64,000 nt of DNA from an uncultured Chromatiaceae bacterium (GTDB taxonomy: Bacteria > Pseudomonadota > Gammaproteobacteria > Enterobacterales > Alteromonadaceae). The position numbers were made by a program, and so were the translations under genes. The notes below the pieces were generated by a model, which worked only from the letters and a program-made list of their open reading frames with translations, ran no database searches and had not been told where the DNA came from. The stretch is taken from positions 1 through 64,000 of the forward strand of contig CALJUX010000071.1 in NCBI GenBank assembly GCA_937978655.1, written 5' to 3'. Shown here one piece after another: positions 8,801 to 16,004 of the stretch. Position 1 is the stretch's first letter, and each line of letters begins with the position of its first letter.

Positions 8801-8902
8801 CAGCGGCAGCATACTGAAACAGACGATGCCGAAGATCACCAGTACTAAGTTAATGACGGTGGCAAACACCGGTCGTTTGACGGACAAATCAGACAGCAGC
8901 AT
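5804..8902 (-). CDS. RND multidrug efflux permease (HAE1 family)
   Basis: Proton-driven inner-membrane efflux pump of 1032 residues, the usual length for AcrB/MexB relatives. The N-terminus MLLSDLSVKRPVFATVINL is the first membrane helix of the family. The proton-relay aspartates lie in LAIGLVVDDSIVVLENIY. The second half repeats the fold, with ITYLVLAAQFESFIHPFVIM and GLVAKNGILIVEFANQLRDAG. Large periplasmic loops lie between TM1-2 and TM7-8, as expected. It lies 3 bp after the adaptor gene and is clearly cotranscribed. No outer-membrane factor gene is adjacent, so a TolC encoded elsewhere is presumably used. The substrates cannot be told from sequence. Confidence 0.93.
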   Translation of the reverse strand: MLLSDLSVKRPVFATVINLVLVIFGIVCFSMLPLREYPDIDSPVVTISTDYPGASAEIVESKITQPLEDLISGVEGIINISSSSRVGRSNVIIEFNVNRDIDAAANDVRERVSRMMERLPDQARPPQVVKANGDDDTIAWFLLNSDTMTNLELTDYANRYIVERFSVVDGVARLQIGGERKYAMRIWLNKDAMASRNVTVADIESVLRNENVELPAGNVKSLDRDFIVRVIRTYKTQDDYRRLVVKKGDNNYLVRLGEIADVTLASENEESEFRSDGKNVLGIGIIKQSKANTLDVVRNVRTEVDRIAASLPPGTTIVPGYDSSLFIAESIHEVYVTLGIAMVLVVLVIFAFLGSIRATFIPAITVPVALIAAVTVLYMLDFSINLLTLLAMVLAIGLVVDDSIVVLENIYRRIEQGQPPLLAAYHGSREVGFAVVATTLVLIAVFVPLVFMQGDLGKLFTEFALAVAAAVAFSAIAALTLSPMLCSKMLKVQKEKRGFSLFIHNTMEKVEAGYLRQLQLVTRVRWPGWLVLGCCVLISALLLRLLPSELSPQEDRGTFFVMMSPAEGASYQSNQQNMRLIEDILLPYYEKGELNRLLIRVPGFGNSGGMAIVGSENWHNGQRRTPELMQEIGQKLNSLSDVRAFTNMRSGLTAGRGGGGGRPVQFVIQGNTYEELAKWRDIVLAKARENPNLQMLDHDYKETVPQILVEIDTERAADLGISVGVVGRALEAMLGGRRVTTFLDRGKEYDLILEGADTDFSDPTSITGVYVRSSGSNQLIPLDNLVTLKEEATSSTLNRYNRMRAITIMANLAPGYSLGEALEYLEGVVRTEIKDVGGIDYKGESLMFKNSGESTMLIFALALIITYLVLAAQFESFIHPFVIMLTVPLGMAGALGGLYLADMTLNIYSQIGLVMIIGLVAKNGILIVEFANQLRDAGVEFTTAIHQAAVQRLRPITMTAFTTVMSSIPLIITSGPGSESRMVIGMVICAGVGFATLLTIYIVPVAYVALARNTGSPQDIAKTLDALDQTNP

Positions 8903-8905
8903 GAT

Positions 8906-9958
8906 TTATTGCTCCGTCCGGGTGATCACCACACCGGTGCGCAGCTTCTGGCTGCCTTCGGTGACAATCTCCGCGCCGGCATTCAGACCGGCAACCACTT
9001 CCACTACACCGGGTAAACGCTGACCCGGGATGATCTCGACCTGCCGGACTTTATCGCCAGCTTCCACCACAAACACATAATGTTTGCTTTGCAGGGGCAT
9101 CACGGCTTTTTCGGCAATTTGCACGACTTGCGCTTTGGCCAGTTCAACGTGAACGTTCAACAACATGCCCGGACGCAGTTTCAGGTCGGCATTGTCGATG
9201 ACCGCATGTACTTTGACAGAGCGGGTGACCGGGTCAATCCGCGGATCTATCGCTTTCACCTTGCCCTGAAAGACAAATCCGGGATAAGCGATATTGTCGG
9301 CGCTGACCGGCATATCGGTCTGCAGCGCGGCCAGATAACGTTCGGCGATATTAAATTCGACCCGGATTTTGCTGATATCATCCAAAGTCGTCAGCTCGGT
9401 ACCGCTCGCCAGATAAGCGCCATTACTGACCTGACGTAAGCCCAGCACGCCATCAAATGGCGCGTGGATCACCAGCTCACTGAGACGGGCTTCCAGCGCA
9501 TCCAGCTGCGCCCGGGTCGCATTGACTTTGGCTTGCTGTTCATCCAGCAGTGACTGCGCGCTGGCCTGGGTGCGGGTTAAATTTTTCAGCCGGGCCAGCT
9601 GGCGGTTCTGTTCAGTCATCAACGCTTTGAGTTCTGCGATGCGGGCACGTTCTTCGGTATCATTAAAGCGGGCAATTAAATCGCCTTTTTTTACCGGCTG
9701 GCCTTCCCGGATGTTCAGTTCAATCAGATAATCACTGCTGGCGTTGACGATGCGGGCCGAGTCATAGGCGAGCGCAGTGCCAAGCGCGTCGACTTTGCGG
9801 GTCAGCAAAGCGCTGCGGACGGTATCGGTTGTGACATAGATACTGCTGTCAGCCCGCCGGCTCTGGTCCTGCGGCACTGTGGTTTTAAACAACAAATGCA
9901 GCGTGAATCCGCTCAGCAACAAAAAAATGATCCAAATCAGGCGGGAATGGTTAATCAA
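8906..9958 (-). CDS. RND efflux periplasmic adaptor (membrane fusion protein)
   Basis: A 350-residue adaptor linking the RND permease to an outer-membrane channel. An N-terminal membrane anchor (LIWIIFLLLSGFTLHLLF) precedes the lipoyl half-motifs (SSDYLIELNIREGQPVKKGD and VIHAPFDGVLGLRQVSNGAY), which flank an alpha-helical hairpin rich in Gln/Arg/Leu. Beta-barrel and membrane-proximal domains follow. The only reasonable start is TTG at 9958, with GGAG about 8 bases upstream on the minus strand; no ATG exists near the hydrophobic anchor. First gene of the two-gene efflux operon and divergent from the 33-residue ORF at 10093. Confidence 0.9.
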   Translation of the reverse strand: MINHSRLIWIIFLLLSGFTLHLLFKTTVPQDQSRRADSSIYVTTDTVRSALLTRKVDALGTALAYDSARIVNASSDYLIELNIREGQPVKKGDLIARFNDTEERARIAELKALMTEQNRQLARLKNLTRTQASAQSLLDEQQAKVNATRAQLDALEARLSELVIHAPFDGVLGLRQVSNGAYLASGTELTTLDDISKIRVEFNIAERYLAALQTDMPVSADNIAYPGFVFQGKVKAIDPRIDPVTRSVKVHAVIDNADLKLRPGMLLNVHVELAKAQVVQIAEKAVMPLQSKHYVFVVEAGDKVRQVEIIPGQRLPGVVEVVAGLNAGAEIVTEGSQKLRTGVVITRTEQ

Positions 9959-10092
9959 TGTCAGAACTCCGGTCAGTATAAATCATCAAAAACTGATGTA
10001 TTGTAGGGAATCGGGCTGCGAATGGATGTCGGCATTATCGCAGTATCGGGTGTATTGGTCGTATCAGCGCCGCACAACAATGAGGTCAATGT

Positions 10093-10194
10093 ATGGCAGG
10101 TAAAGGCTGTGAACGCTGCCGGATGATCCGGTTTTATCTGGTGTGGACCATTCTGATGAGCCTGCTGATGTATTTTTATCTGCAGTCATTATGA
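10093..10194 (+). CDS. Small single-pass membrane protein, 33 residues
   Basis: A short reading frame beginning MAGKGCERCRMIRFYLVWTI and continuing through a hydrophobic helix rich in Leu, Met, Tyr and Phe to QSL. The layout is a positively charged, CxxC-containing N-terminus (CERC at residues 6-9) followed by one membrane helix, predicting an N-in topology. GAGGT at 10082-10086 lies 6 bases before the ATG. The TGA stop overlaps the next gene's ATG as ATGA (10191-10194), a classic coupling arrangement. That overlap and the good ribosome-binding site are the reasons to believe it is translated; I do not recognise the family. Confidence 0.65.
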   Translation: MAGKGCERCRMIRFYLVWTILMSLLMYFYLQSL

Positions 10195-10859
10195 TGGAGC
10201 AGCAATTTTTCTCCGCATCAGCCAAAGGCGGCGGCGCATTATTTTTCAGTGCGGCGCTGATGTTGCTCTGCGGCATTTTATTGCTGGCAATTAGACCGGA
10301 GCTGTTGCCGTCGCAGGGCTGGGTATTGTGGTTTTTACTGAACTTACTGGCGCTTTTTGTTGCGCTGGTCAAGCTCAATGCCCCGGTGGTGCTGGTGGAA
10401 ATTGATGCCGGCGGGCTGCGTTATCATCATCCGCGTGGCAGCTGGCTGGTGCCCTGGTCTGAGCTGGTGCTGGTGCAGCAACTGGAACTGGAAGGCCGGG
10501 CGCTGGCGTGGATTGGCGTCCGGGTGCGTGACTATGATCAGATACTGCCGCAGATCCCGCTGCGTCTCGCGGTGCGGCTGTTAATTGAACAACGTGGCGT
10601 GTTGATAGCTGCTGTCGGGGCCGGTTGTGCCGGTGGCCGCTGTGCAGCCGACTATCTGCTTGACGCTACCGAATTTCGTACTGCAACACGCGTCTATAAA
10701 GGCGTGCAGGGTATGTTTGGTCAGCGTATGGCCCACCTGCGGCAGTTACTGCAGGCAGATTTGTTAATTCCGGCCGATATTGCCAACTGCAGTCCGGCGG
10801 ACTTTTGTCGCATCCTTAATCGCCAACGACTGAATTTTACCCAGAAAAACAACGGCTAG
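10191..10859 (+). CDS. Membrane protein, DUF2982-like
   Basis: A 222-residue protein with two N-terminal membrane segments (ALFFSAALMLLCGILLLAI and WVLWFLLNLLALFVALVKL). A cytoplasmic domain follows, with the PH-like pattern VVLVEIDAGGLRYHHPRGSW then LVPWSELVLVQQ. The general architecture recalls the DUF2982 family of Alteromonadales and related Gammaproteobacteria, whose function is unknown; I am only moderately sure of that label. Two adjacent ATG codons (10191 and 10194) are possible starts; the first overlaps the stop of the 33-residue ORF. A long in-frame extension upstream to 10143 lacks a ribosome-binding site and would overlap the small ORF. Confidence 0.65.
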   Translation: MMEQQFFSASAKGGGALFFSAALMLLCGILLLAIRPELLPSQGWVLWFLLNLLALFVALVKLNAPVVLVEIDAGGLRYHHPRGSWLVPWSELVLVQQLELEGRALAWIGVRVRDYDQILPQIPLRLAVRLLIEQRGVLIAAVGAGCAGGRCAADYLLDATEFRTATRVYKGVQGMFGQRMAHLRQLLQADLLIPADIANCSPADFCRILNRQRLNFTQKNNG

Positions 10860-10921
10860 ACACACCCCAACCGCTGGTACATAATGCAAAAAAGTCCATT
10901 GCAGATTTGGTGAATGCACAG

Positions 10922-11257
10922 ATGAGTACATATGAAAGACCTTTCCTGGTCAGCGGCCGGAACACCTTAATCCACAAACAAAAGAAACTTGATCTGGTGA
11001 TCATCAACGGCGACTCAGATCCGGTGGTCATTGTATCCCGCACCGGCGTGAAAATCTTTTCTGAGCCGGTCCCGGTCAACCGGATTGAAGCAAAAGAACG
11101 TTACATGGAACTGGTTGATATTGGCAGTTCAGATGTATTCGGTGAGACAAAAACTTTGTTGTTCGTGCAGGCACTGAATAATAAAGAATACAAAATTGAT
11201 TACACCAAAGTAGGTACCGATTTATTCATTCGCGTCCATCAGGAAAACTATATCTGA
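10922..11257 (+). CDS. Conserved-looking small protein of unknown function
   Basis: About 111 residues, soluble, mixed alpha/beta, with no signal peptide or membrane segment. Features that can be seen: LDLVIINGDSDPVVIVSRTG at the centre, an acidic C-terminal half, and an aromatic end QENYI. I do not recognise the family. The ATG at 10922 is used; in-frame TTG and GTG codons at 10907 and 10910 would add a few residues, and none has a strong ribosome-binding site. It lies 62 bp after the DUF2982-like gene and is followed by a probable terminator, so it could be the last gene of that small operon. Confidence 0.6.
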   Translation: MSTYERPFLVSGRNTLIHKQKKLDLVIINGDSDPVVIVSRTGVKIFSEPVPVNRIEAKERYMELVDIGSSDVFGETKTLLFVQALNNKEYKIDYTKVGTDLFIRVHQENYI

Positions 11258-11270
11258 ACACGGACCACTG

Positions 11271-11310
11271 GGCCTGAACGCATAATCACTTGCTTTCAGG
11301 CCGGATTTTT
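11271..11310 (+). terminator. Probable terminator after the 111-residue orphan
   Basis: GGCCTGAA (11271-11278) pairs with TTCAGGCC (11295-11302), followed by GGATTTTT. The loop is long (16 bases), so confidence is moderate. Confidence 0.5.
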
Positions 11311-11353
11311 GTTTCAGTAACGGCACTGTCAGATCCTTTCATGTGATGTTGTC

Positions 11354-13033
11354 GTGAATAAAGTCACTATGCAATTCAACAGAACCGAAGATTTCATTGA
11401 AGTCGCGGTCGCTGTTGGGTTACATGATCTCCCTGCACAAAACGTGCGTGAAGCATTACACGAGGCGGGCTTTGGCCGCTGTTTTCTCCTGACTGAACAA
11501 ATCAATCAGTTACTCACCGATTATCAGGCGCTGCAAAGCGACGTCAAACTAGGCAAATTACAGGAAGGTGTGGTGGTCCGGCGGAAGGTAGCCGAGCGCC
11601 GTCATGCCGTGTTATCTATCCAGATAGCGGCCGATTCGATGTCGGCAACTGCACAGATTATTGCCGCCTGGGGCGGAAACCCGGTATCCGCCAACGATTT
11701 GGTCAAAGCCGCACAGGAAGCGGGCGTCAGCTTCGGCTTTCAGAAAGACGCTATTGTGCAGCTGGTTGGCAGCGCCAGCCGGGCTGAGCCTGGCAGCAAG
11801 TTACAGCAGGTCATCGCGCTTGGCCGCATCATGCAACCTGGCCAGAATGCCAGTTTTGAACCCTTGGTCGCCGGGTTGTCGGCGCGCAGCAATAAACCAC
11901 TTCAGGTCAGTGAGTCCAGAGCGGATTTACGTGATTTTGGCGTGATCCCATCGGTGCAGGCCGGCGATCCGGTGATGCGCCGTCAGCCACCGACAAAAGG
12001 CACTGACGGGGTGTCGGTACGCGGTGATATCACGCTGGCACCACCAGGGCAGCAAGTCGAGTGGAAACCAGCCGAAGGCACTGAAATCAGCAGCAGCGAT
12101 GCCGACTTGCTGGTCGCCAGCCGCGACGGCATGCCACGGGTGCTGGATGCCGGCGCCGCCGTTGATGAAGTCTATGCGGTTAAAAAGGTCGATTTATCGA
12201 CCGGTCATGTGCAGTTTAAAGGCGCCGTGGTGATTAATGGTGATGTCACCGAAAGCATGAAAGTCATTGCCGGCGGTAATATTTTTATCAAGGGCATGGC
12301 AGAAGGCTCGCTGATTGAATCTGGTGGCGATGTGCACATCGGCGGCGCCATTATTGGTCATCAATTTGCGGCTGCCGAACCGGCCCGCGAACAATTCAGT
12401 ACCGTGGTGAAAGCGGCCGGCAGTGTGCATTGCACGATAGCGCAATATGCCCGGGTTGAGTGTGGTGGCGAGTTCCACGCCAGTAAACAAATTAATCATT
12501 GCAGTGTCAGCGCCCGCAGTGTGCTGGCGGGCACTGAAGATAAACTGAGCGGGAAAATTGTCGGTGGCAGTTTCTATCTGGATATGGGACTGCGTACCGG
12601 CGTGTTAGGCGCGCCCTCCGAAAGTACGCTGTCGATAAACCTGAACCGGCGTATTGATCCGGTGCTGGAAAAACAGCTGGCCCTGAAACAGAATATTGCG
12701 ATGGTCAAGCAGGAAATGGAGCAGATCCGCAGCAGTCTGGAACAGATGAAGCAGCAAGAACGCAGCCCTGCCGTACTGGAACAAATGAAGTATATGGTGG
12801 ATGACTTCGAAGCTCAGAAGGCGATTGCGCTCGCGCTGATTGAAGATGTGAAATTGCTCGAAGTTGATCGTATCAGCAAAATGGCTGAAGTGGTTGTGCT
12901 GGTGAAACAGGAATTATTTGCCGGCGTTGAATTCCGCTTGGGCACCGATGTTTTGCCGGTAAAACGGGAGCATGGCCCGAGCAAGATCCTGCAAATTGAC
13001 GCCAGACTCAGTATTGAGCCCTGGGTAAACTGA
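11354..13033 (+). CDS. FapA / DUF342 family protein
   Basis: A 559-residue cytoplasmic protein of the FapA (flagellar assembly protein A, DUF342) family. The family pattern is visible as PPTKGTDGVSVRGD near residue 215. It is followed by a right-handed beta-helix-like stretch of repeated turns (FKGAVVINGDVTESMKVIAG, NIFIKGMAEGSLIESGGDVH, GGAIIG, ARVECGGEFHASKQINHCSV) and then a coiled-coil region rich in Lys, Gln and Glu (about residues 430-520). Family members are bactofilin-like scaffolds whose role is poorly defined; there are no flagellar genes nearby. The start is GTG at 11354; an ATG five codons on (11369) is possible. Confidence 0.85.
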   Translation: MNKVTMQFNRTEDFIEVAVAVGLHDLPAQNVREALHEAGFGRCFLLTEQINQLLTDYQALQSDVKLGKLQEGVVVRRKVAERRHAVLSIQIAADSMSATAQIIAAWGGNPVSANDLVKAAQEAGVSFGFQKDAIVQLVGSASRAEPGSKLQQVIALGRIMQPGQNASFEPLVAGLSARSNKPLQVSESRADLRDFGVIPSVQAGDPVMRRQPPTKGTDGVSVRGDITLAPPGQQVEWKPAEGTEISSSDADLLVASRDGMPRVLDAGAAVDEVYAVKKVDLSTGHVQFKGAVVINGDVTESMKVIAGGNIFIKGMAEGSLIESGGDVHIGGAIIGHQFAAAEPAREQFSTVVKAAGSVHCTIAQYARVECGGEFHASKQINHCSVSARSVLAGTEDKLSGKIVGGSFYLDMGLRTGVLGAPSESTLSINLNRRIDPVLEKQLALKQNIAMVKQEMEQIRSSLEQMKQQERSPAVLEQMKYMVDDFEAQKAIALALIEDVKLLEVDRISKMAEVVVLVKQELFAGVEFRLGTDVLPVKREHGPSKILQIDARLSIEPWVN

Positions 13034-13047
13034 GAAAACCGACCAAC

Positions 13048-13085
13048 AGCGCTTCTGCTGCGATCTTTAAGGCAGCATAAGCGCT
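13048..13085. repeat. Large stem-loop between the FapA and YggN-like genes
   Basis: AGCGCTT (13048-13054) pairs with AAGCGCT (13079-13085). After one mismatch, TGCTGC (13056-13061) pairs with GCAGCA (13072-13077), leaving a 10-base loop. No T-run follows, so it is not a typical terminator on either strand. It could be a 3'-end stabiliser of the FapA-like mRNA or part of the YggN-like leader. Confidence 0.55.
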
Positions 13086-13133
13086 ATCGTCTTGATATGC
13101 TGTGTTTATTATCAATTGTCGCCGGGAGTGAAC

Positions 13134-13892
13134 ATGAAGGGGCTGCTGGTATTTAGCCTGCTCTGGTTCTGTGGCGCAGTGACGGCCAGTGAATGCAAAA
13201 TGGCGTTTCGCCACGGCATTCTGATTTCACCAGAGCAAATCCGCGTGTTGACGGCCGATCGGACCCAATACCAAATCAACGATGATCAACAGCTGTTCAT
13301 TCAGGGCGAGCTGCAACTGTTGTCGCCGGAAGACATCCGCGTCCTGCAGAAATACAGCCATGGCATGCGCAAGTTTGTGCCCCAGGTTGTCGGCATTGCG
13401 GTAGACAGCATGGAGCTTGGCCTGCAGGCGATTGAAAGTATGCTGGTCGGCGTCGGCAGTAAAGCGCAACAGGAAGAATGGCAGGCGTTAGTCCGTGAAA
13501 CGACCTATCAAATCATGTCGCGGTTTGTCCGAAGCGGTGAGCATTTTTATCTGGCCCCGCAAAGCCTGAATGAAATGGACGCCTTTTTACACGGTGAGCT
13601 GAAAGACAACCTGAATAATCTGGCGAAAAATACCGTCGGCGCTGTGTGGCAGGCGCTGCGGGATGCCTTGCAACAAACCGACGATAACTTTGAACTGAAC
13701 GACAGCCGCGACTGGCAGCCGGTTGAGCAGCTGGTGGATAAAATCAACTTAGGCCTGGATGCCAAAGCCGAAGAACTGGAAGCCAAGTCGGCGCTGTTTT
13801 GTAACCGGCTGGTCGAGCTGGACCAGATTGAAACGGAACTGCAACAGCGGGTGCCGGGCCTTGCCGCTTATGATGTGGTGATTGCCAAATAA
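13134..13892 (+). CDS. YggN-like periplasmic protein (DUF2884)
   Basis: A 252-residue exported protein. The signal peptide MKGLLVFSLLWFCGAVTASE ends near residue 19. The mature protein is mostly helical and acidic, beginning with a conserved-looking CKMAFRHGILISPEQIRVL and ending with a Cys-containing LFCNRLVELDQIETELQ segment. This resembles E. coli YggN, which has a Cys at each end and the same helical pattern; the family's function is unknown. ATG at 13134 is preceded by GGGAG (13124-13128, 5-base spacing). An upstream in-frame start at 13092 would put 14 non-hydrophobic residues before the signal peptide, so it is rejected. Confidence 0.75.
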   Translation: MKGLLVFSLLWFCGAVTASECKMAFRHGILISPEQIRVLTADRTQYQINDDQQLFIQGELQLLSPEDIRVLQKYSHGMRKFVPQVVGIAVDSMELGLQAIESMLVGVGSKAQQEEWQALVRETTYQIMSRFVRSGEHFYLAPQSLNEMDAFLHGELKDNLNNLAKNTVGAVWQALRDALQQTDDNFELNDSRDWQPVEQLVDKINLGLDAKAEELEAKSALFCNRLVELDQIETELQQRVPGLAAYDVVIAK

Positions 13893-13905
13893 CCGCCGCC
13901 GGCCG

Positions 13906-15021
13906 TCAGACCACACCATAGTCGTTGCCGAGCACGGCGGGCATCGCGTTGTCGACTTCATCACTGATTGCATCGAGGGTTTTCTCTGCTTCGGCCAGTT
14001 CACTGACTTCAGCAATGTGAAACAATGCTTCGCCTTCGTTCACTAACGGCAGGTTGTTGCGGCCAATAATAATACCGCTGAACGGCGCTTGCACTGCGAC
14101 TTCAAAATCGGAGTAGGGCGAATAAATATGTGCCAGCACATCACCCGCTGTGACGATTTTGCCTAATCCCTGATAATAACGGGCGATACCGTCATGTTCG
14201 GCGCGGATCCAGCTACTTTTTTTCGAAAACAATGAGCCGGTTTTGGCTTGGCGTTTTAAGGTTCTGAGCATGCCGAGGCTGTGCATGACGTTAACAATGC
14301 CCCGCACCCCAATATTGATGGCCTGCTCGTCAAAGCGCAGCGCTTCGCCGGCTTCATACAGAATAATCGGAATGCCCATGCCGTTGGCGGTGCCGCGCAT
14401 GGTACCGTCGCGGCTGGCCGCTTTGATAATGATCGGGGCGTTAAAACTTTCCGCCATTTTCAGCGACACTTTGTCTTTGGATGTGGCCCGCACCTGCGGA
14501 TAGTTACTGCGATGAATAGCGCCGGTGTGTAAATCGATGACATGCGTCGATTTTTTTAAGATCCGATCGGTAAACTGCCAGGCCATCCGGCTGCCCAGCG
14601 AGCCTTTTTCGCTGCCGGGAAAACTGCGGTTTAAATCACGCCGGTCCGGCAGATAACGGCTTTGCTGGACAAAACCATAAGTGTTGACGATAGGCACAAC
14701 AATCAGCGTGCCTTTGAGATTATTCAACCGGGGCAGACGCAGCAAGCGCCGGCAAATTTCGACCCCATTAATTTCATCGCCATGCAATGCGGCGGTGATC
14801 AGCAGCACCGGCCCCGGTTTTTTACCGTGGATGACATGAGCGCCGATATTCAGTTCAGTATGGGTATAAAGCTTGCCAAAAGGGATATCCACCACCAGAC
14901 GTTGTCCGGGTGCTATCTGACTGTTGCCAAGTACAAAATCTGGTTGTTCAGGTGGCAATGTGGGCGCTGACTCGGCGATCGGGTCGGCGCTTGTTTCCGG
15001 CAGATCTGCAGGCGCATTCAT
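13906..15021 (-). CDS. Succinylglutamate desuccinylase/aspartoacylase-family zinc hydrolase
   Basis: A 371-residue M14-like zinc carboxypeptidase-fold protein of the AstE/aspartoacylase group. The zinc ligands are visible in LITAALHGDEINGVEICRRL (His and Glu of the HGDE motif) and in HVIDLHTGAIHR further on. The arginine-rich NRSFPG motif, in DRRDLNRSFPGSEKGS, is also conserved. The C-terminal part (about residues 280-345) looks like a biotinyl/lipoyl-type beta-barrel (GDVLAHIYSPYSDFEVAVQA). It overlaps rimK by 4 bases and is cotranscribed downstream of it. RimK adds glutamates, so this enzyme may remove or trim such tails; that pairing is inference. Confidence 0.85.
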   Translation of the reverse strand: MNAPADLPETSADPIAESAPTLPPEQPDFVLGNSQIAPGQRLVVDIPFGKLYTHTELNIGAHVIHGKKPGPVLLITAALHGDEINGVEICRRLLRLPRLNNLKGTLIVVPIVNTYGFVQQSRYLPDRRDLNRSFPGSEKGSLGSRMAWQFTDRILKKSTHVIDLHTGAIHRSNYPQVRATSKDKVSLKMAESFNAPIIIKAASRDGTMRGTANGMGIPIILYEAGEALRFDEQAINIGVRGIVNVMHSLGMLRTLKRQAKTGSLFSKKSSWIRAEHDGIARYYQGLGKIVTAGDVLAHIYSPYSDFEVAVQAPFSGIIIGRNNLPLVNEGEALFHIAEVSELAEAEKTLDAISDEVDNAMPAVLGNDYGVV

Positions 15022-15911
15022 TGAGGATCCCGTTGTTTATGGCATTGGCTTTCCAGATAATCCAGAATGGCGCCGGCTACGTCAACTGCGGTAGCGGCTT
15101 CAATGCCCTCTAAACCCGGTGAGCTGTTCACTTCCATCACCACCGGCCCTTCTTTGGCTTGCAGGATATCGACGCCGGCGACTGACAATCCCATGCATTT
15201 GGCGGCCTGCAACGCTGTTTTGCGTTCAGCACTGCTGAGTTTTATCGCCGTGGCCGTGCCGCCGCGATGCAGGTTTGAACGAAATTCTCCGGCTTTGGCC
15301 TGACGTTTCATCGCGGCAACAACTTTATTGCCGACGACAAAACAGCGGATATCGGCGCCTTTGGCTTCGCTGATGTACTGCTGCACCAGAATATTCGCGT
15401 TCAGGCCCATAAAGGCCTCAATCACACTCTCTGCCGCAGTGCGGGTTTCCGCCAGCACCACGCCAATCCCTTGGGTGCCTTCGAGCAATTTGATCACCAG
15501 CGGCGCGCCGCCGACCATTTCAATTAAATCCGGAATATCACCGGGTTTGTCGGCAAAACCGGTAACGGGCAAACCGATGCCGTCGCGTGCCATCAGCTGC
15601 ATCGAATTGAGTTTATCGCGGGCCCGGCTGATCGCTGCAGCGGTATTGAGGCAATAAACACCCATCATTTCAAACTGGCGCAGCACGGCATTGCCGTAGA
15701 AAGTCACCGAAGCGCCAATGCGCGGGATCACAGCATCAAAGCCTTCCAGCGCGACGCCGCGATAATGAATGGATAACGCGTTATGGTTGATGTTCATGTA
15801 ACACAAGGTCGGATCTATCACTTCAACCTGATGACCACGGGCAACAGCGGTATCTACCAGGCGACGGGTAGAATACAGTTCGGCATTGCGGGATAACACA
15901 GCAATTTTCAT
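15018..15911 (-). CDS. rimK: Ribosomal protein S6 modification ligase RimK (ATP-grasp)
   Basis: ATP-grasp ligase that adds glutamate residues to the C-terminus of ribosomal protein S6; 297 residues, typical length. Family blocks: MKIAVLSRNAELYSTRRLVD at the start, PRIGASVTFYGNAVLRQFEM, then the ATP-grasp core PLVIKLLEGTQGIGVVLAET, the basic RQAKAGEFRSNLHRGGTA, and the metal-binding VVMEVNSSPGLEGIE near residue 260. GGAG lies 5 bases before the ATG. It is the first gene of a two-gene operon with the zinc hydrolase, separated from mgtE by 93 bp. A related activity (poly-glutamate synthesis) is known for RimK and cannot be separated by sequence. Confidence 0.93.
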   Translation of the reverse strand: MKIAVLSRNAELYSTRRLVDTAVARGHQVEVIDPTLCYMNINHNALSIHYRGVALEGFDAVIPRIGASVTFYGNAVLRQFEMMGVYCLNTAAAISRARDKLNSMQLMARDGIGLPVTGFADKPGDIPDLIEMVGGAPLVIKLLEGTQGIGVVLAETRTAAESVIEAFMGLNANILVQQYISEAKGADIRCFVVGNKVVAAMKRQAKAGEFRSNLHRGGTATAIKLSSAERKTALQAAKCMGLSVAGVDILQAKEGPVVMEVNSSPGLEGIEAATAVDVAGAILDYLESQCHKQRDPQ

Positions 15912-16004
15912 GCGGACTCCGAAGCGCGCAAATTTTTTCAGGAATTGCCTGATTTTAGACGGCTTTTTTCATACAGCGGAAAAGAAACCAGCCTTTTTGT
16001 CTGC

